NCBI GenBank assembly: GCA_025267735.1
Contig: CM046304.1
Location: forward strand, 27,965,381-28,029,380
Direction of reading: 5' to 3'
Source: Mactra quadrangularis
Taxonomy: Eukaryota; Mollusca; Bivalvia; Venerida; Mactridae
Length of the DNA stretch: 64,000 bases
Shown here: positions 12,453 to 22,920 of the stretch, one piece after another
How the letters are laid out: each line of letters starts with the position of its first letter
Numbering within the stretch: the stretch's first letter is position 1
Translations under genes and position numbers: made by a program
Notes under the pieces: generated by a model
What the model was told of the DNA's origin: nothing
The model's database searches: none
What the model saw: only the letters and a program-made list of their open reading frames with translations

Positions 12453-12680
12453 ATGGTCCATCGTGTTTACTTAATCTGGTGGATTGTGATCTTCATTCTT
12501 CTTTATCATTCAGGGGATCTTGATCAAGACAGAAATCCAATTGAAATAAATACTGAAACAAAGAAAGGACTTGGATTGTCACAGATGCCTCCGTCTCCTG
12601 TCAAGCTAAGCTTAATTAAGGCTGTGTCTAGTAATCGAAGAGGATTACATAAATACGGAATTAATAAACTTGGAAGTTGA
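12453..12680 (+). CDS. Possible first exon with signal peptide, micro-exon gene
   Basis: An ATG at 12453 opens a 75-residue frame starting MVHRVYLIWWIVIFILLY, a short basic start followed by a strong hydrophobic core typical of a signal peptide or anchor. The rest is hydrophilic and basic (DLDQDRNPIEIN, then SPVKLSLIK and SSNRRGLHK). Two GT sites leave the one-base phase the downstream exons need: SerA|GTAATC near 12630 and GGAA|GTTGAT near 12677; neither is a perfect donor. The paralog near 59250 keeps the NPIEINTETK part but has lost the signal segment and frame. Function is unknown. The link to the exons at 16.9-22.9 kb is inferred from strand, position and phase. Confidence 0.35.
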   Translation: MVHRVYLIWWIVIFILLYHSGDLDQDRNPIEINTETKKGLGLSQMPPSPVKLSLIKAVSSNRRGLHKYGINKLGS

Positions 12681-13092
12681 TCTAAAATATAATCCTAAGA
12701 ATTCAGTAGAACTCCTGCCAGATAATAATACCAAAGTGAAAACGTTTATTCATATGCTAAGTGTAGTTAGCAAAAATAAGACGGCCGTGTTCAACATCCT
12801 AAAACTGATCTCGAAATGAAAATAACTGTCACTCTACATCAAGATTTGAACATTAAACACCCATTTGATGTCTGCTTTCTCTAGTGGATAAGAAAGTAAG
12901 ACAAAATCGTACAAACACAGAAATGACAGAAAACCAGGTTTTCTTTAAGAGTGTCCCCAAATATACGTACACATATTGAAATTAAGTTTAAGAACAAAAT
13001 GGAAAAACAGCTTTTACAATTTCCATAAGTCATCATTGGCGAAAAGCGTGTCTTTAACATCCACAAATGACTTTTTATTTTTTATTTTACAG

Positions 13093-13103
13093 AAGGATTG
13101 GTT
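13093..13103 (+). CDS. Candidate 11-nt micro-exon
   Basis: A strong polypyrimidine acceptor (TTTTTATTTTACAG) is followed after 11 nt (AAGGATTGGTT) by a consensus donor GTAAGT. In the paralog at 59460 the acceptor is kept but the donor is gone. Eleven nt would shift phase by two, so it can belong to the gene only if its neighbours compensate. Confidence 0.2.
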
Positions 13104-13986
13104 GTAAGTTCAATCTTTAAAAAGACCTACAAAAGGAATATCTTATAGTTGTCAATTGCAGTCTTCATGGCAAAATCAACAAGGGATATTCGGTCATGCC
13201 AAATGATTTTTTACTGGCCCAAATTATTGTTTAATTATGCTGTACATTTTAAGGATTCAGCAAAATTACTTAAAACAAAGAAACAACATACATGCGTGTA
13301 AAATATCTTAGGTAAACAGATTTTAAGGTTATAGTACGTAAGTTTTATTCATTCATTCATTAAATTTTCATTGATTAAAGAAATGATGGCTGTAAAAAGT
13401 ACATGCGGACCATTAGATAATTCATATTCTAAAATTTAATGAACCGACGGCAATTTTAGTGGAGTTGGTCCCCGCTCCACTTAAATTCGAAGACTGCTAT
13501 TGGCATGCCGAAAACAGTACAGAGCGTTTGTTGACTTAGTGCAACGGTTATTCTAAGGGAGATAACCTTACATATTCATTTAATGAAAAATCCAAAAAAA
13601 AGATTTGTGGGGGGGGGGATTACTTCCTATTCAAAGTATATATATATACAGAGTTTATTCCCTTGAAAAAATGGCGATCCCATGCGGTAAAGCATAATTG
13701 AATTTGTTTTATGTGTTTCATCTGAGTTTAAAGGGTCAATACATGTTCGTCTGGAAGAACGCAAAGGTTTTTTTCACGAAGATTGCTTGTGGAAGAATGT
13801 TTTGCAATTTAGTGTTTTTGAGCCTTCGATTTCTAAAACGAAAGAGAAGGTCAAACATATCACTTATTGATTGGCCCATGCTTTCTTCTATTAGAATAAT
13901 CAAATGATTCAATAGCGACTTCGTCGAAGTATATAAACGCTTTGGGAACATTGTCCTAGTCTAAAACTAAATTACCTACGAATATC

Positions 13987-14046
13987 ACGCGTTACTGTAT
14001 GAAGTATAGCTAATCTACGCGTTACTGTATGAAGTATAGCTAATCT
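13987..14046. repeat. 30-bp perfect tandem duplication
   Basis: ACGCGTTACTGTATGAAGTA plus the following bases TAGCTAATCT occurs twice head to tail. The paralog near 60795 has a single diverged copy, so the doubling is local. Confidence 0.85.
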
Positions 14047-14049
14047 ACA

Positions 14050-15940
14050 GCACCCTGGTCATTACTGGTATCACTGGGCTGTTTATTATTGAAATCATTG
14101 TGTCTTAATTGATTTTGATTTTGCAATTATTTAACATAATCAATGGGCATGAAACATCGCATTGAAATTAGAATAATGGCTTAACTAATGCTCCAGGATG
14201 AAACTTGGACCCATGCCGTATGAAGTTTGAATTAATGTTATTTTATGTGGTATCTTCCAAACGTTTAGTAAAATCTCCCACTAGGCCTGCTTTAGTTGTA
14301 AAAACCATAATAATATCAGTTGTACTTGCATCAGATTAGCATTACAACATTATGTTTGCATCATGGTACATTTTTGTTGCTTCAAGACATTATAGTAAAG
14401 TGCATGTTAAATTCAAACCACCAAAACAAGTTTTAAGTGTTTCCAATAAGCATACTTGTATTTTTGTTTTGACTGCTTTGGAATACAAATTTGAAATACA
14501 TGGTGTTTTGTTTTTACCATTCAAACTATCAATGTCTTATGACTGTCTTCAACCATTCAATGTTTCTTCTAAGGAGCACATTCTTTTAGAATTCAGAATC
14601 TTTTTTGTTGAATTACAGACTCCATTCAATATCAATATTCTGGTAGACTATACGTGCACAGAGCACACAGTTTGTACTACATTTTGCAGTTTTGTATGGT
14701 TCATCTGTATCTAGCATATATCTCCAGTAAAAATCTTTTATTTTCTATTTCCTTTATTATCATATATCTCATGTCAGGAACCCATCCTGTCTTATGATCT
14801 ATCCATTAATCAGATTAATAGAGGAAACATCATGATCACGCTAACTCAGAACAAGTCATTGTCAAGTGCTGACAACAGCTTTTGAATGTATTTCTTGGTC
14901 TCTAAACTCAGGATGGTGACACAGTCTCCTCTTACAAATCTAATTTAAATAGTAGGTGTTTCTTATGTACTACTTCACGATAAGCTATAAAGACTTCATC
15001 CCTTGTACTATAATACTTCCATTCTTCAAAATGGACTATATAGGAGATATTGTTTTCATGTGACATTGTCAGCTATTGCAATTGATAACAACTTCATAAA
15101 GCTTGGCATGAATGACTTAAATAATGTTGTAACGTAAAAGTGTGGTTTACCATCGAGTCAATCCGGTTTGAAATATTTCTAAGAACTTGTCAAGAATTGG
15201 TACAGAATTGGTCAAAAACGGATGTCCGCATATGTTTCTTTTCCAATTAATATGCCTTCTTATAGGTAATGTTGTTTCAAAAACGCTTTGATAAGATTTA
15301 TCCATCACACATTTTTGCATCAAGCTCATTCACTGTAAGCTCATATCCTTTCCAACAGATTTAAGTTCAATGATCTTATCTTAAACTATCCAAGCAGATG
15401 CAGGCACAAAGAGTAAGCTTTTCAAGTACACCAAGAATACTTTCTCCATACAAACATTTCAAAACATGTTTCAATTTTGTCAAACTTTTTTTCGTAATTG
15501 GAACGTTGATTGAGTTAATTCATTCTGTCAGTATTGCTCTACAAATCGAACAATTTCATCTGATATCAAACATAAGATAGTCTGAATTTTGCATGCTAAA
15601 ATATGATAAAGTCATGACATGAAAATATGGCTTTAAAAACTAAAAACCTCTGGCAGGTAATCACATGTGCAGTATAAAAGGCCCGTAGATGTAACATAAT
15701 CTTGAACTTAAGTTTTAAGCTTTCCTGCTTCAAAAGGTACAATTTGGATTCAGAAAATGTGATACCTAAGTTGAAATATGTAAAAGTAAAGTAGTTTAAA
15801 GGACACACTGATTATTAAAATGTTTGATTAGTAAGATTTCATTCGAGTCTGGTATGAATTGTAAACCTTTAACATTAGGAATGGTTGCATGATAATATTC
15901 TTTTATGAATGAAACTCTTCATATTTTTTTGTTTTTGTTT
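14050..15940. other. Gene-free stretch (probable intron)
   Basis: Contains a 120-codon open frame at 14352-14714 that is broken in the paralog at 61380-61750 and lacks recognisable domains; treated as chance. Otherwise AT-rich sequence that fits an intron of the micro-exon gene. Confidence 0.4.
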
Positions 15941-15947
15941 ATTTCAG

Positions 15948-15975
15948 AAACTCCTATTCAAGAAACTGGCGATAA
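15948..15975 (+). CDS. Candidate decayed micro-exon (28 nt)
   Basis: A good acceptor (TTTTTGTTTATTTCAG) precedes AAACTCCTATTC... . The segment aligns with the 21-nt exon at 19895: CTCCTATTCAAGAAAC against ACCTATTCCGGAGAC, and its following GTTACTATC aligns with GTAAGTATC. It is 28 nt here, so it would break phase; the alternative donor GTAGGT at 15986 gives 38 nt, also not a multiple of three. It may be a degenerate or alternatively used copy. Confidence 0.3.
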
Positions 15976-16494
15976 GTTACTATCCGTAGGTCCATGTAAC
16001 TGTTAAAGTAAAATGGTGACGGTTAATCTTTTCAATGTAAATCATTTATTTGTATTTGTTTGAAGTTTTGAAAAATACCAACAGAAGAAATGTAAATAAA
16101 CCAAATTAAGCATTGATAAACCCTGTAGGAAAAAATGTCGTCTTAAACCATCATTCCATAGTCGCCTGACATGGCAAAACTTAAATAAAAATATACACAA
16201 TAATAAGTGTATTTTACGTTATTTTCTAAGTCTGTTTGTGTTATATCTTCAGTAATTGGAGGAATAAAAGTATAAAAATAATGATATGCAATATTTAAAT
16301 TTGAAATTATTATCAATATGATAAATATTTAGAAAAACAAATTTGATTTCATTTTGCTAACACTGTTATTATTTTTGTACGATTTTCCACATGGAATCTG
16401 TTTTATCTAGAGCACTTCCTGTGATACAGCATTGATTGTTTGAATTATTTTCTTTGTTGTCTTCTGCAGATGCACGTGTTCATGTCAGTGTCAT

Positions 16495-16612
16495 GCTATC
16501 AATGTCGGGGACCACAATGGAAATAAGGGATTGATCTCTTTATGTGTCAACCCCGGTATTGATGTACACATGACATATGGCATTTACATACTGTAATGTT
16601 ACTGAAATAAAA
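16495..16612 (+). mobile_element. LINE 3' tail fragment
   Basis: Carries GGACCACAATGGAAATAAG from 16508 followed by a short stem (GGGATTGATCTCTTTATG), as at 4320 and 26342. Only the 3' end of the element is present. Confidence 0.6.
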
Positions 16613-16699
16613 TTGTTAATACTATAACTATTAGATACTTATCTATTTTACAAACGTTTAAAATATTTCAGAAGCGTTTTAATTTTAATACTTATGCTG

Positions 16700-16870
16700 T
16701 CCAATAGAATATTGTGTGTCATATAAGTTAGCTGACATCTTCGCTATTCAGTACTATAATTTTCAGAGATGACAAATTAGAAAACTTGTGTTGTTCAATG
16801 AAATATTGTGTGTCATATAAGTTAGATAGCATCTTAATTATCTAGTACTATAATTTTATAAATAAACTTG
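16700..16870. repeat. About 98-bp tandem duplication
   Basis: The sequence ATATTGTGTGTCATATAAGTTAG recurs at about 16710 and 16808, each followed by CATCTT and AGTACTATAATTTT. It lies directly upstream of the first 27-nt exon. Confidence 0.7.
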
Positions 16871-16876
16871 TTTCAG

Positions 16877-16903
16877 GCATCCGACTTGGAGGAACATTAC
16901 TAG
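16877..16903 (+). CDS. 27-nt micro-exon 1
   Basis: Acceptor ACTTGTTTCAG, 27 nt, donor GTTAGT. With two bases completing an upstream codon it reads x-IRLGGTLL and leaves one base, so the exon is symmetric (phase 1-1) and can be skipped or repeated without shifting frame. Of the three phases, the one starting GCA is closed by TAG at the exon end. The encoded octapeptide is nearly repeated by the next exon (IRIGGTIP). The donor departs from the GTAAGT of its sister exon, which may weaken splicing. Function is not known. Confidence 0.5.
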   Translation, partial: ASDLEEHY

Positions 16904-18057
16904 GTTAGTATATGAAGCTACTTTAGATGTATGTTTTATTCTTATATCTGAAGAATGCAATGATTTAAAACCTTTAATAACTTTTTACATCAAGTAAATA
17001 ACTCGCAATAAACAAACATGTACTAAAAAACTCAGGAGCTTATCCCTAGACGTTAGAAAAGGAAATGCCTTAATGCATAGACGTATGAAAATCGTTATAA
17101 CTGGATTCGATTATGATTCAAAATCGGGGTTGTCGCAATGCCTTAAGGGTCTCATTTAATCAAAACTTGAACTATTTATTCCAATTCATAACTGTTGCAT
17201 ATACTTTTTCAATGGTGTATGACTATGATAGGTGAGCGGTCAGTTGCAAGCAAGATATATGGTTCTTATGTAAGGAGAAACTTTCAACATCATTATCCTT
17301 ACTGCAATTTTACATTAGATTTAATTTACTCACTCACTGACTTTTTTGTATATTCAAAATTACCTGTCAGTGTCTGTAATTGTGTTAAGAGATTGAATTC
17401 TTAATATTGTTGATATAAGCCCAACATATTTAGGCTTTTATACATGTACAAACACTTTTGCAGATACAGTGTACATGAAATTATTAAGGTAAAATGACGA
17501 AAGAATTGTAAGATACTTAATCATCTTACTAACTGGGTAGTTTTGTATACATACAATCTTCACAACTGTAAGTCAGTTTGCTCTGAAAGTATGGTCATTA
17601 TCCGAACACTGCTCTATAGCTACTACTTCTAAAATAGTTCTATGAAAGACAGCTTTTTTAAATGATGGTTAAAATGTATATACAATGCAAATAAAATAAA
17701 TGCAAACTTTGTTCTCGTCTCTAAGTATTGCGTTAGTGGTGATACTATATGATAATTATAAATAACAAAAAGGTGTAATATTCTTAAGGTATATGTCCCT
17801 ACTTTAAGCAGATATAGCTAGTAAAAATTGACCTTAGACATAAAATACAATTCATTTTTTATCTGAATGCATTAAATCAGTAAAAAAGGTGAACAGATGG
17901 ACCTACCCAAGAATGTGATGTAGCAGTATGTCTCAGGTCAATTCGTACAATATACATGTATAATATTATTGACGCTCATCAATATGACAAACTTTTGATA
18001 AATGTTCAGAGATGTTGTTATTGTAGCATAATTACTTTATAAATAAACTTGTTTCAG

Positions 18058-18084
18058 AAATCCGAATTGGAGGAACAATTCCAG
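18058..18084 (+). CDS. 27-nt micro-exon 2
   Basis: Acceptor ACTTGTTTCAG is identical to that of exon 1; the donor GTAAGT is perfect consensus. In the shared phase it reads E-IRIGGTIP with a trailing G. It is the tandem copy of the 27-nt exon at 16877, differing at about seven positions, and lies about 1.18 kb downstream in the second block. Confidence 0.6.
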
Positions 18085-18885
18085 GTAAGTATACAAAGCT
18101 TCTTTAGATATGTTCTCTTATAATATATGAAGTAAACTATGTTTTTAAACCTCTAAAACTTCAATATTTCCCCCTTAAATAAATAACTTGGAATTGACAT
18201 ACTAGAGAACTTAGAATAAGACAACTTTTTGAAGCTTATCCCTAGACGCCAGTAATGGAATATCTTCATGCTTGAATGTGGAAAGTAATTTAAGCTAGAT
18301 TCGATTAATGGAATACTTTCTGTTTTCATATCATGTTCATAGGTCTACATGTGACTAAATGCTTTGAAGTATTTTATAACATTTGATGGCTTTGAAAAAC
18401 CTATACATAATCATTTATTATTCAAAATCAGGGTTGTCTCAATGTTACGGTCTCTAATAAGTAAAACTTGAAATATTCATTTTTATTCATTACTGTTACT
18501 TAGAATTGCTCAATGCTGTATCACTATAATAGGTGAGTGGTCAGTGGCTAGCAAGATATAGGTTCTGATGTGAGGAGATTGTCAACATCAGTTTACATAC
18601 TGCAATTTTACATTGGCTTATATCTACATGCTCATGGATTTGTTTTGTTATATTTTAAGATTACATGTCATTGTCTGAAAATTATGTTAAGAAATTGAGT
18701 TCTTGATTTTCTTGTTATAAGACAAACATATTTAGGTTTTTATACACGCCCTAAAAGAATTTACATGAAGATACGGTTACTATCATAAAGGTTTTATACA
18801 TGAAATTACCTTGTTTTAAGGTACAATGACATTAAGATTGTATGAAATATAAAATAAAAGTCACGAACCGTACATATCATCTTAT

Positions 18886-19139
18886 AGTCCGTTTTTTCTC
18901 AACTGTCAAAGTTTGAATAATTTCACTGTGACTAAATGCATTGTTTTTTGTATGGCGGCCGAATTGTTATCAAATATATCTTGACTAAAACATATCATAC
19001 GGCGTAAGCAGCTTTATTTAATCATATTACACACTTACGGAAACTCATGGATGTATCATGACGATAATTTTAACAAACGCAGTCACTGTGAAATTATTCA
19101 TGTTTGACACTTAAGAAAAAAACGAACTATAAGTGGGTA
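18886..19139. mobile_element. MITE family M, copy 1
   Basis: Left end GTCCGTTTTTTCTCAACTG...AATAATTTCACTGTGACT is inverted at the right end (AGTCACTGTGAAATTATTCA...AAAAAAACGAAC). The outer bases CTTATA and TATAAG are also complementary. Relatives at 19650, 19949, 31725 and 60008. No coding capacity. Confidence 0.85.
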
Positions 19140-19649
19140 GTTTTGTATACTTTAGATACAATCTTTTTCAACTGTAAGTCAATTTGCGCTAAAAGTCTGG
19201 TCATTATCAGAACACTGCTTTAAGATACTGCTCCCAAATAGTACTGTACAATTTTGAGAGCCATAGAAAAGTTTGCATTAAAATTGAAAGCTATGAAAGA
19301 TTGCTTTTCATTATGCTGGTAGGAAGGTAGCTTAATAACATAAATGTAAATCTTGTCCTCGTCACGATAGGCATCTCCGTAAGTGATGTTTCTTTAAATA
19401 TACATATAAAAATTATATAAAAACATAAGAGTGTAGCTTAAAAGTGCCAGGTCACGTAAAGTCATACGCCCTTACTTTTAACAGTTATAGCTAATGAACA
19501 TTGACCAGACATACAGCATTATGTATGATTTTTATACATTAGCTTAGTTAAAAGTAGTTACCGAAGCATGTGATGTATTCATATGTCTCAAGTCAATTTG
19601 TACAAACTACATGTACATGCATTATAGTTGTTACTATTGTATTACAATC

Positions 19650-19776
19650 CATTTTTTCTCAACTGTTAAAGTTTGAATAATTTCATTGTGATTGAATACA
19701 CACTATCAAAATATCACGAAGCCACCGAGAAATTATTCATGTTTTGACTGTCGAGAAAAAAAGAGCTATAAGCAAG
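19650..19776. mobile_element. MITE family M, copy 2 (internally deleted)
   Basis: Has both ends (CCATTTTTTCTCAACTGTTA and ATTATTCATGTTTTGAC...GAGAAAAAAAGAGC) but only about 125 bp, the middle being lost. Confidence 0.75.
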
Positions 19777-19894
19777 AGTTAGTCCTGGGTTTTGCATAAC
19801 ACATGAATTGTTAAGAGTAATGTGAAATAGTTACCTAAATTACCACATCTAAAGTTCAAGTAATTTACACTTTCTCTTTTCATATTGTAAACAG

Positions 19895-19915
19895 TTCCAC
19901 CTATTCCGGAGACAA
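19895..19915 (+). CDS. 21-nt micro-exon 3
   Basis: Acceptor TTGTAAACAG and perfect donor GTAAGT bound 21 nt. In the phase shared with the 27-nt exons it encodes V-PPIPET and leaves A, again symmetric 1-1. A related 28-nt sequence at 15948 suggests that this exon too once had a duplicate. Confidence 0.55.
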
Positions 19916-19948
19916 GTAAGTATCATGTTTTAAGTTTAAAAGTATTGT

Positions 19949-20178
19949 CCATTTTTTTCTCAACTGTCAAAGCTTAAACAATTTCACGGTGACTGAATGC
20001 ATTGTTTTTGTACTGGCGGCCTAATTGTTATTAAATATATATTTACTAAAAATTATCATACGGCGTAATCAGCTTTACTCGATCATAATACACACTTTCA
20101 GAAACTCATGGATGTATCACGACGATACTTTTAACATACGCATTCACCGTAAAATTATTCATGTTTTGACGTTTGGAC
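19949..20178. mobile_element. MITE family M, copy 3
   Basis: Left end CCATTTTTTTCTCAACTGTC and body (GCATTGTTTTTGTACTGGCG, CATGGATGTATCACGACGAT) match copies 1 and 5. The right tip is cut after GTTTTGACGTTTGG. Confidence 0.8.
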
Positions 20179-20321
20179 ATTCAATGTGTTGGTTTTACTT
20201 GGTAATATTAATTTTATGAATATTATAAATCAGTAATAAAGAATGGAACAAAAAAGAACACAATCATTAAATACTTGGAACACACAGTTCACATTTATAT
20301 AAAATAATAACATGTGACATC

Positions 20322-20690
20322 ATTATATCCACAACTACTGGAAGCTAACCAGCTTGTCAACCGTACTGCCTGTTGACGAAACTTGTTCTGATGGTACACG
20401 GAATAATGAACTTGACAAAGACGAAATTGTATGATGATTTTGTCATTTAATATTTATTAGTATAAATGACGCATACATGTATAATAAAACATAATGATAC
20501 AAACGTTCAAGTATTTACATTACATGTACTGGGATAAGCAAATTTATTCCCTTTTCAAAATCTTACATTTTTAGTGAAACAATTAATAATATACAATAGT
20601 CAATTATACAAGTATCAAAAGAAGGTGGCACAACCCACATAGCCATAAAGTATTTTTCAAAGTAATATACATGTACATTTGTATTATCAA
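20322..20690 (-). mobile_element. Inverted relative of the 987-2137 insertion
   Basis: Read on the minus strand it matches both ends of the 987-2137 element, including TTTGTCATTTA/TAAATGACAAA, GGTTGACAA and CTTTATGACTTTGTGGTTG-like sequence, and the CTGGGATAAGCAAATTTATT tip (20529), but lacks the roughly 800-bp nested block. Confidence 0.7.
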
Positions 20691-21354
20691 ATGATACACA
20701 CACTTGCTGGGGATAATGAGTTTAGTTTCGTCTTTTAATTTCATTAAATATTTGATGATATAATGCTAAGATATATTTAATATTAAGATGGAATTAAATG
20801 TTGTCTGGAAGGTCCAAAACCCCATTCTATTAAATAACCATTGTGATCAACAAGTATTAAGATTATATGGACTACTTTAAGAAATTTATTTACTCTCATA
20901 TGAAGATCTATTATCAAACTTACGCCACTTTACAATATGAAATTGTATCTTGTTGCTTACATATCAATTCAAAAATCTAGTACTGGTAGTACAACTAATG
21001 AGTTGTCAATATTCTTTACGTTGAACAGAAGAGATTGTATAGTGAGTAAAATAAATTCAATGTTGTAATTATGACACATTTTATATTCAAATAGAATGGT
21101 GTTGTAAGTTTGTGCACGAGTGAATTAAACCGGTTTATCATAAAAATGGTATTTTGTCTAAGGGCATTTTGAGGGCACTAGCTGTATGTACCCTAAAACT
21201 GAAAGTTTGGTTGGTTCTACGTACGTTGTTTTGTATGCGCATCTGGTTCTTAAATTGTAATTATTATTGTAGTAGTTCTTTTAATGATGATTTTCACATT
21301 TCTATACTGTATAATAAATACCAAAACCTAATAATTATTTTCCGTCTCTTTCAG

Positions 21355-21416
21355 ACCCAAACCATATGTCAGAAGTGGTAATCTCGGGACGTACACGTGG
21401 ACCTAGAGTATATATG
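21355..21416 (+). CDS. 62-nt exon 4 of the micro-exon gene
   Basis: A strong acceptor (TTTTCCGTCTCTTTCAG) and perfect donor GTAAGT bound 62 nt. Joined to the A left by micro-exon 3 it reads N-PNHMSEVVISGRTRGPRVYM and ends in phase 0. The other two phases stop inside this exon (at TGG TAA and ACC TAG), which is the best evidence for the reading frame chosen. The product segment is basic. No domain is recognised. Confidence 0.6.
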
Positions 21417-21738
21417 GTAAGTTAGTTTACTGGTACCCGTATTATCAAGAGTATTACGACTGATTTTAGTCGTAAATCATATTATATTGTATTGTTAAAT
21501 ATTATCGTAAGATTTTTGATGATATACTGCTCTGAATACTGGATACGCTTCCGTGTATTAATGTGTTTTCGTTATTAAAAACAATGAAATAGAAATATTA
21601 AGCTCACTGTGGTTTGCCAATGAATATACCACTGTTAATGAGTTCAGATGAGTAGGTATAAGTGGTCTATGATCACATGTTCTACAATAACATCAAATAA
21701 GATAAACAAACATATGTTTCCGCTGATTTCTCTTTCAG

Positions 21739-21828
21739 ATAAATAATAACCTGACATCCAATAAAGCACAATTTTCCTTAAAGTTTGAATTTTGTTTGTT
21801 TACTCTGAGTTTTCTGCACAATAATTGA
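21739..21828 (+). CDS. Possible alternative terminal exon
   Basis: A strong acceptor (GATTTCTCTTTCAG) is followed in phase 0 by 29 open codons, beginning INNNLTSNKAQFSLKF, then TGA. It contains an AATAAA at about 21760. If used after exon 4 it would replace the terminal exon at 22852. Only splice motif and phase support it. Confidence 0.3.
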   Translation: MNNNLTSNKAQFSLKFEFCLFTLSFLHNN

Positions 21829-22851
21829 GTCGAGAGGTAAACTATGTCATGCACAAAAATATTTGAGATGAGGCTTCATGGTAAACAATTGCAACTCACA
21901 GTCTTAAGACTGTATTTTGACAAAAGAAAAGTAATAGTTATTTATGCAAGTTACATATTATGTGATATTGTTTATTTACCATCTGAATATCACGTGTCTA
22001 TACAACCTACTTGTATTTATCGATAGAAATAAGTCATTATAAAGCGTGGAGTCTAATTTCTGGAGACAAAAACATTTGCAGTTATAGATCTATATTTTAT
22101 TCCGTATAATTTATGAATTAAAAACAGTTAAATCAAAGTTGATCAACTGTTTTTATTTCGGCAATATGACATTTGTCTATAACAGGTTTTGTTAGACATG
22201 TGTCACTTTGTCAGGACACTCGTCTATAGTATATATAGAAGAAACTATGAAATGATAAATACATTATAATTATTTTTATGTATAATGTTTAAAGGGAGAT
22301 AACTGCAATACTAATTCTGCCACTCTTTTATATTTAAATAAACTTCTGTCTAAGTATATCACGTAAAGTCGAGTTTTATTTTGCAAAAAAACATGGAAAC
22401 ACTCACTGGCACCAGATTCCATATCTTACACTACCTCATATACCTTATTATTATATAATTAAAATGAAATAATAGTTTTAACTCGTACGCGGGAACGTAT
22501 ACTGGACCGATTTTTAATTGTGTTTGTTGACAAAATAATATATGTGTGCGTATTTAACGAGTGTGATGACTCTGGTGCCAGTGGAAACACTGTGTTTCAT
22601 TCTAATATTGAAAATGATACAATTATACGGTCAAGTTTTATTAACTATGGGTCAATTATTACAGCTGTGTTGAACCTCATTTTTCACAAAAAAGTGTTTA
22701 TATATAATATAGAATGAAAACAAACTATTTTGATAACTTGTGCTACACCACTTTTATTTCATTTTTTTTGCTTACGAAAACTGGTTCTATGGTTTGTACT
22801 ACAACAAACTGTATTTTATTTTTTTAATATATATATTTGTATGTATTTCAG

Positions 22852-22920
22852 GGTCCAATGGATTCTTTGGCGTCAGATGTTCGTCGCCCTTCGAACTTTT
22901 GCATCTCGTATAGAATTTAG
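22852..22920 (+). CDS. Terminal coding exon of the micro-exon gene
   Basis: After a long polypyrimidine/AT acceptor (TGTATGTATTTCAG) 22 codons, beginning GPMDSLASDVRRPSNFCISY, run in phase 0 to TAG. Phase fits exon 4 exactly. Taken with the 27-, 27-, 21- and 62-nt exons, the C-terminal part of the product would be about 68 residues, basic and proline/glycine-containing with a single cysteine. Poly(A)-signal-like AATAAA follows at about 22957 and 23260. Not recognised as a known family. Confidence 0.5.
   Translation, partial: GPMDSLASDVRRPSNFCISYRI

Larger units (their letters stand above)
9885..15010. repeat. Segmental duplication, copy Y1 (paralog at 51188-62003)
   Basis: Collinear blocks shared with the 51-62 kb locus include CAAAGCACTGGAGTGC (9885 and 51192), TTGTTACCATTGGAACGATG (10468 and 52495), TTGAAATAAATACTGAAACA (12540 and 59260), GACTGCTATTGGCATGCC (13491 and 59861) and CAACAGCTTTTG (14873 and 61903). 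Divergence is clearly greater than between copies A and B. Locus 2 is enlarged by insertions. Confidence 0.8.
16790..19640. repeat. Tandem duplication of a 1.2 kb exon-bearing block
   Basis: Block 1 (about 16790-17990) and block 2 (about 17990-19640) share ATAAATAAACTTGTTTCAG plus the exon, GCTTATCCCTAGACG (17038 and 18235), ATAGGTGAG.GGTCAGT (17230 and 18530), GGTCATTATC.GAACACTGCT (17593 and 19199) and ATGTCTCA.GTCAATT (17929 and 19584). Block 2 is longer mainly because a MITE (18886-19139) inserted in it. Each block carries one 27-nt exon. Confidence 0.85.

Noticed and set aside
14352..14714. 120-codon open frame
   Set aside because: No domain or codon pattern, and the paralog at 61380-61750 does not keep the frame.
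17463..17487. 25-nt candidate exon between TTTTGCAG and GTAAAA
   Set aside because: The matching place in the second tandem block (near 18780) has no acceptor, and 25 nt would break the shared phase.
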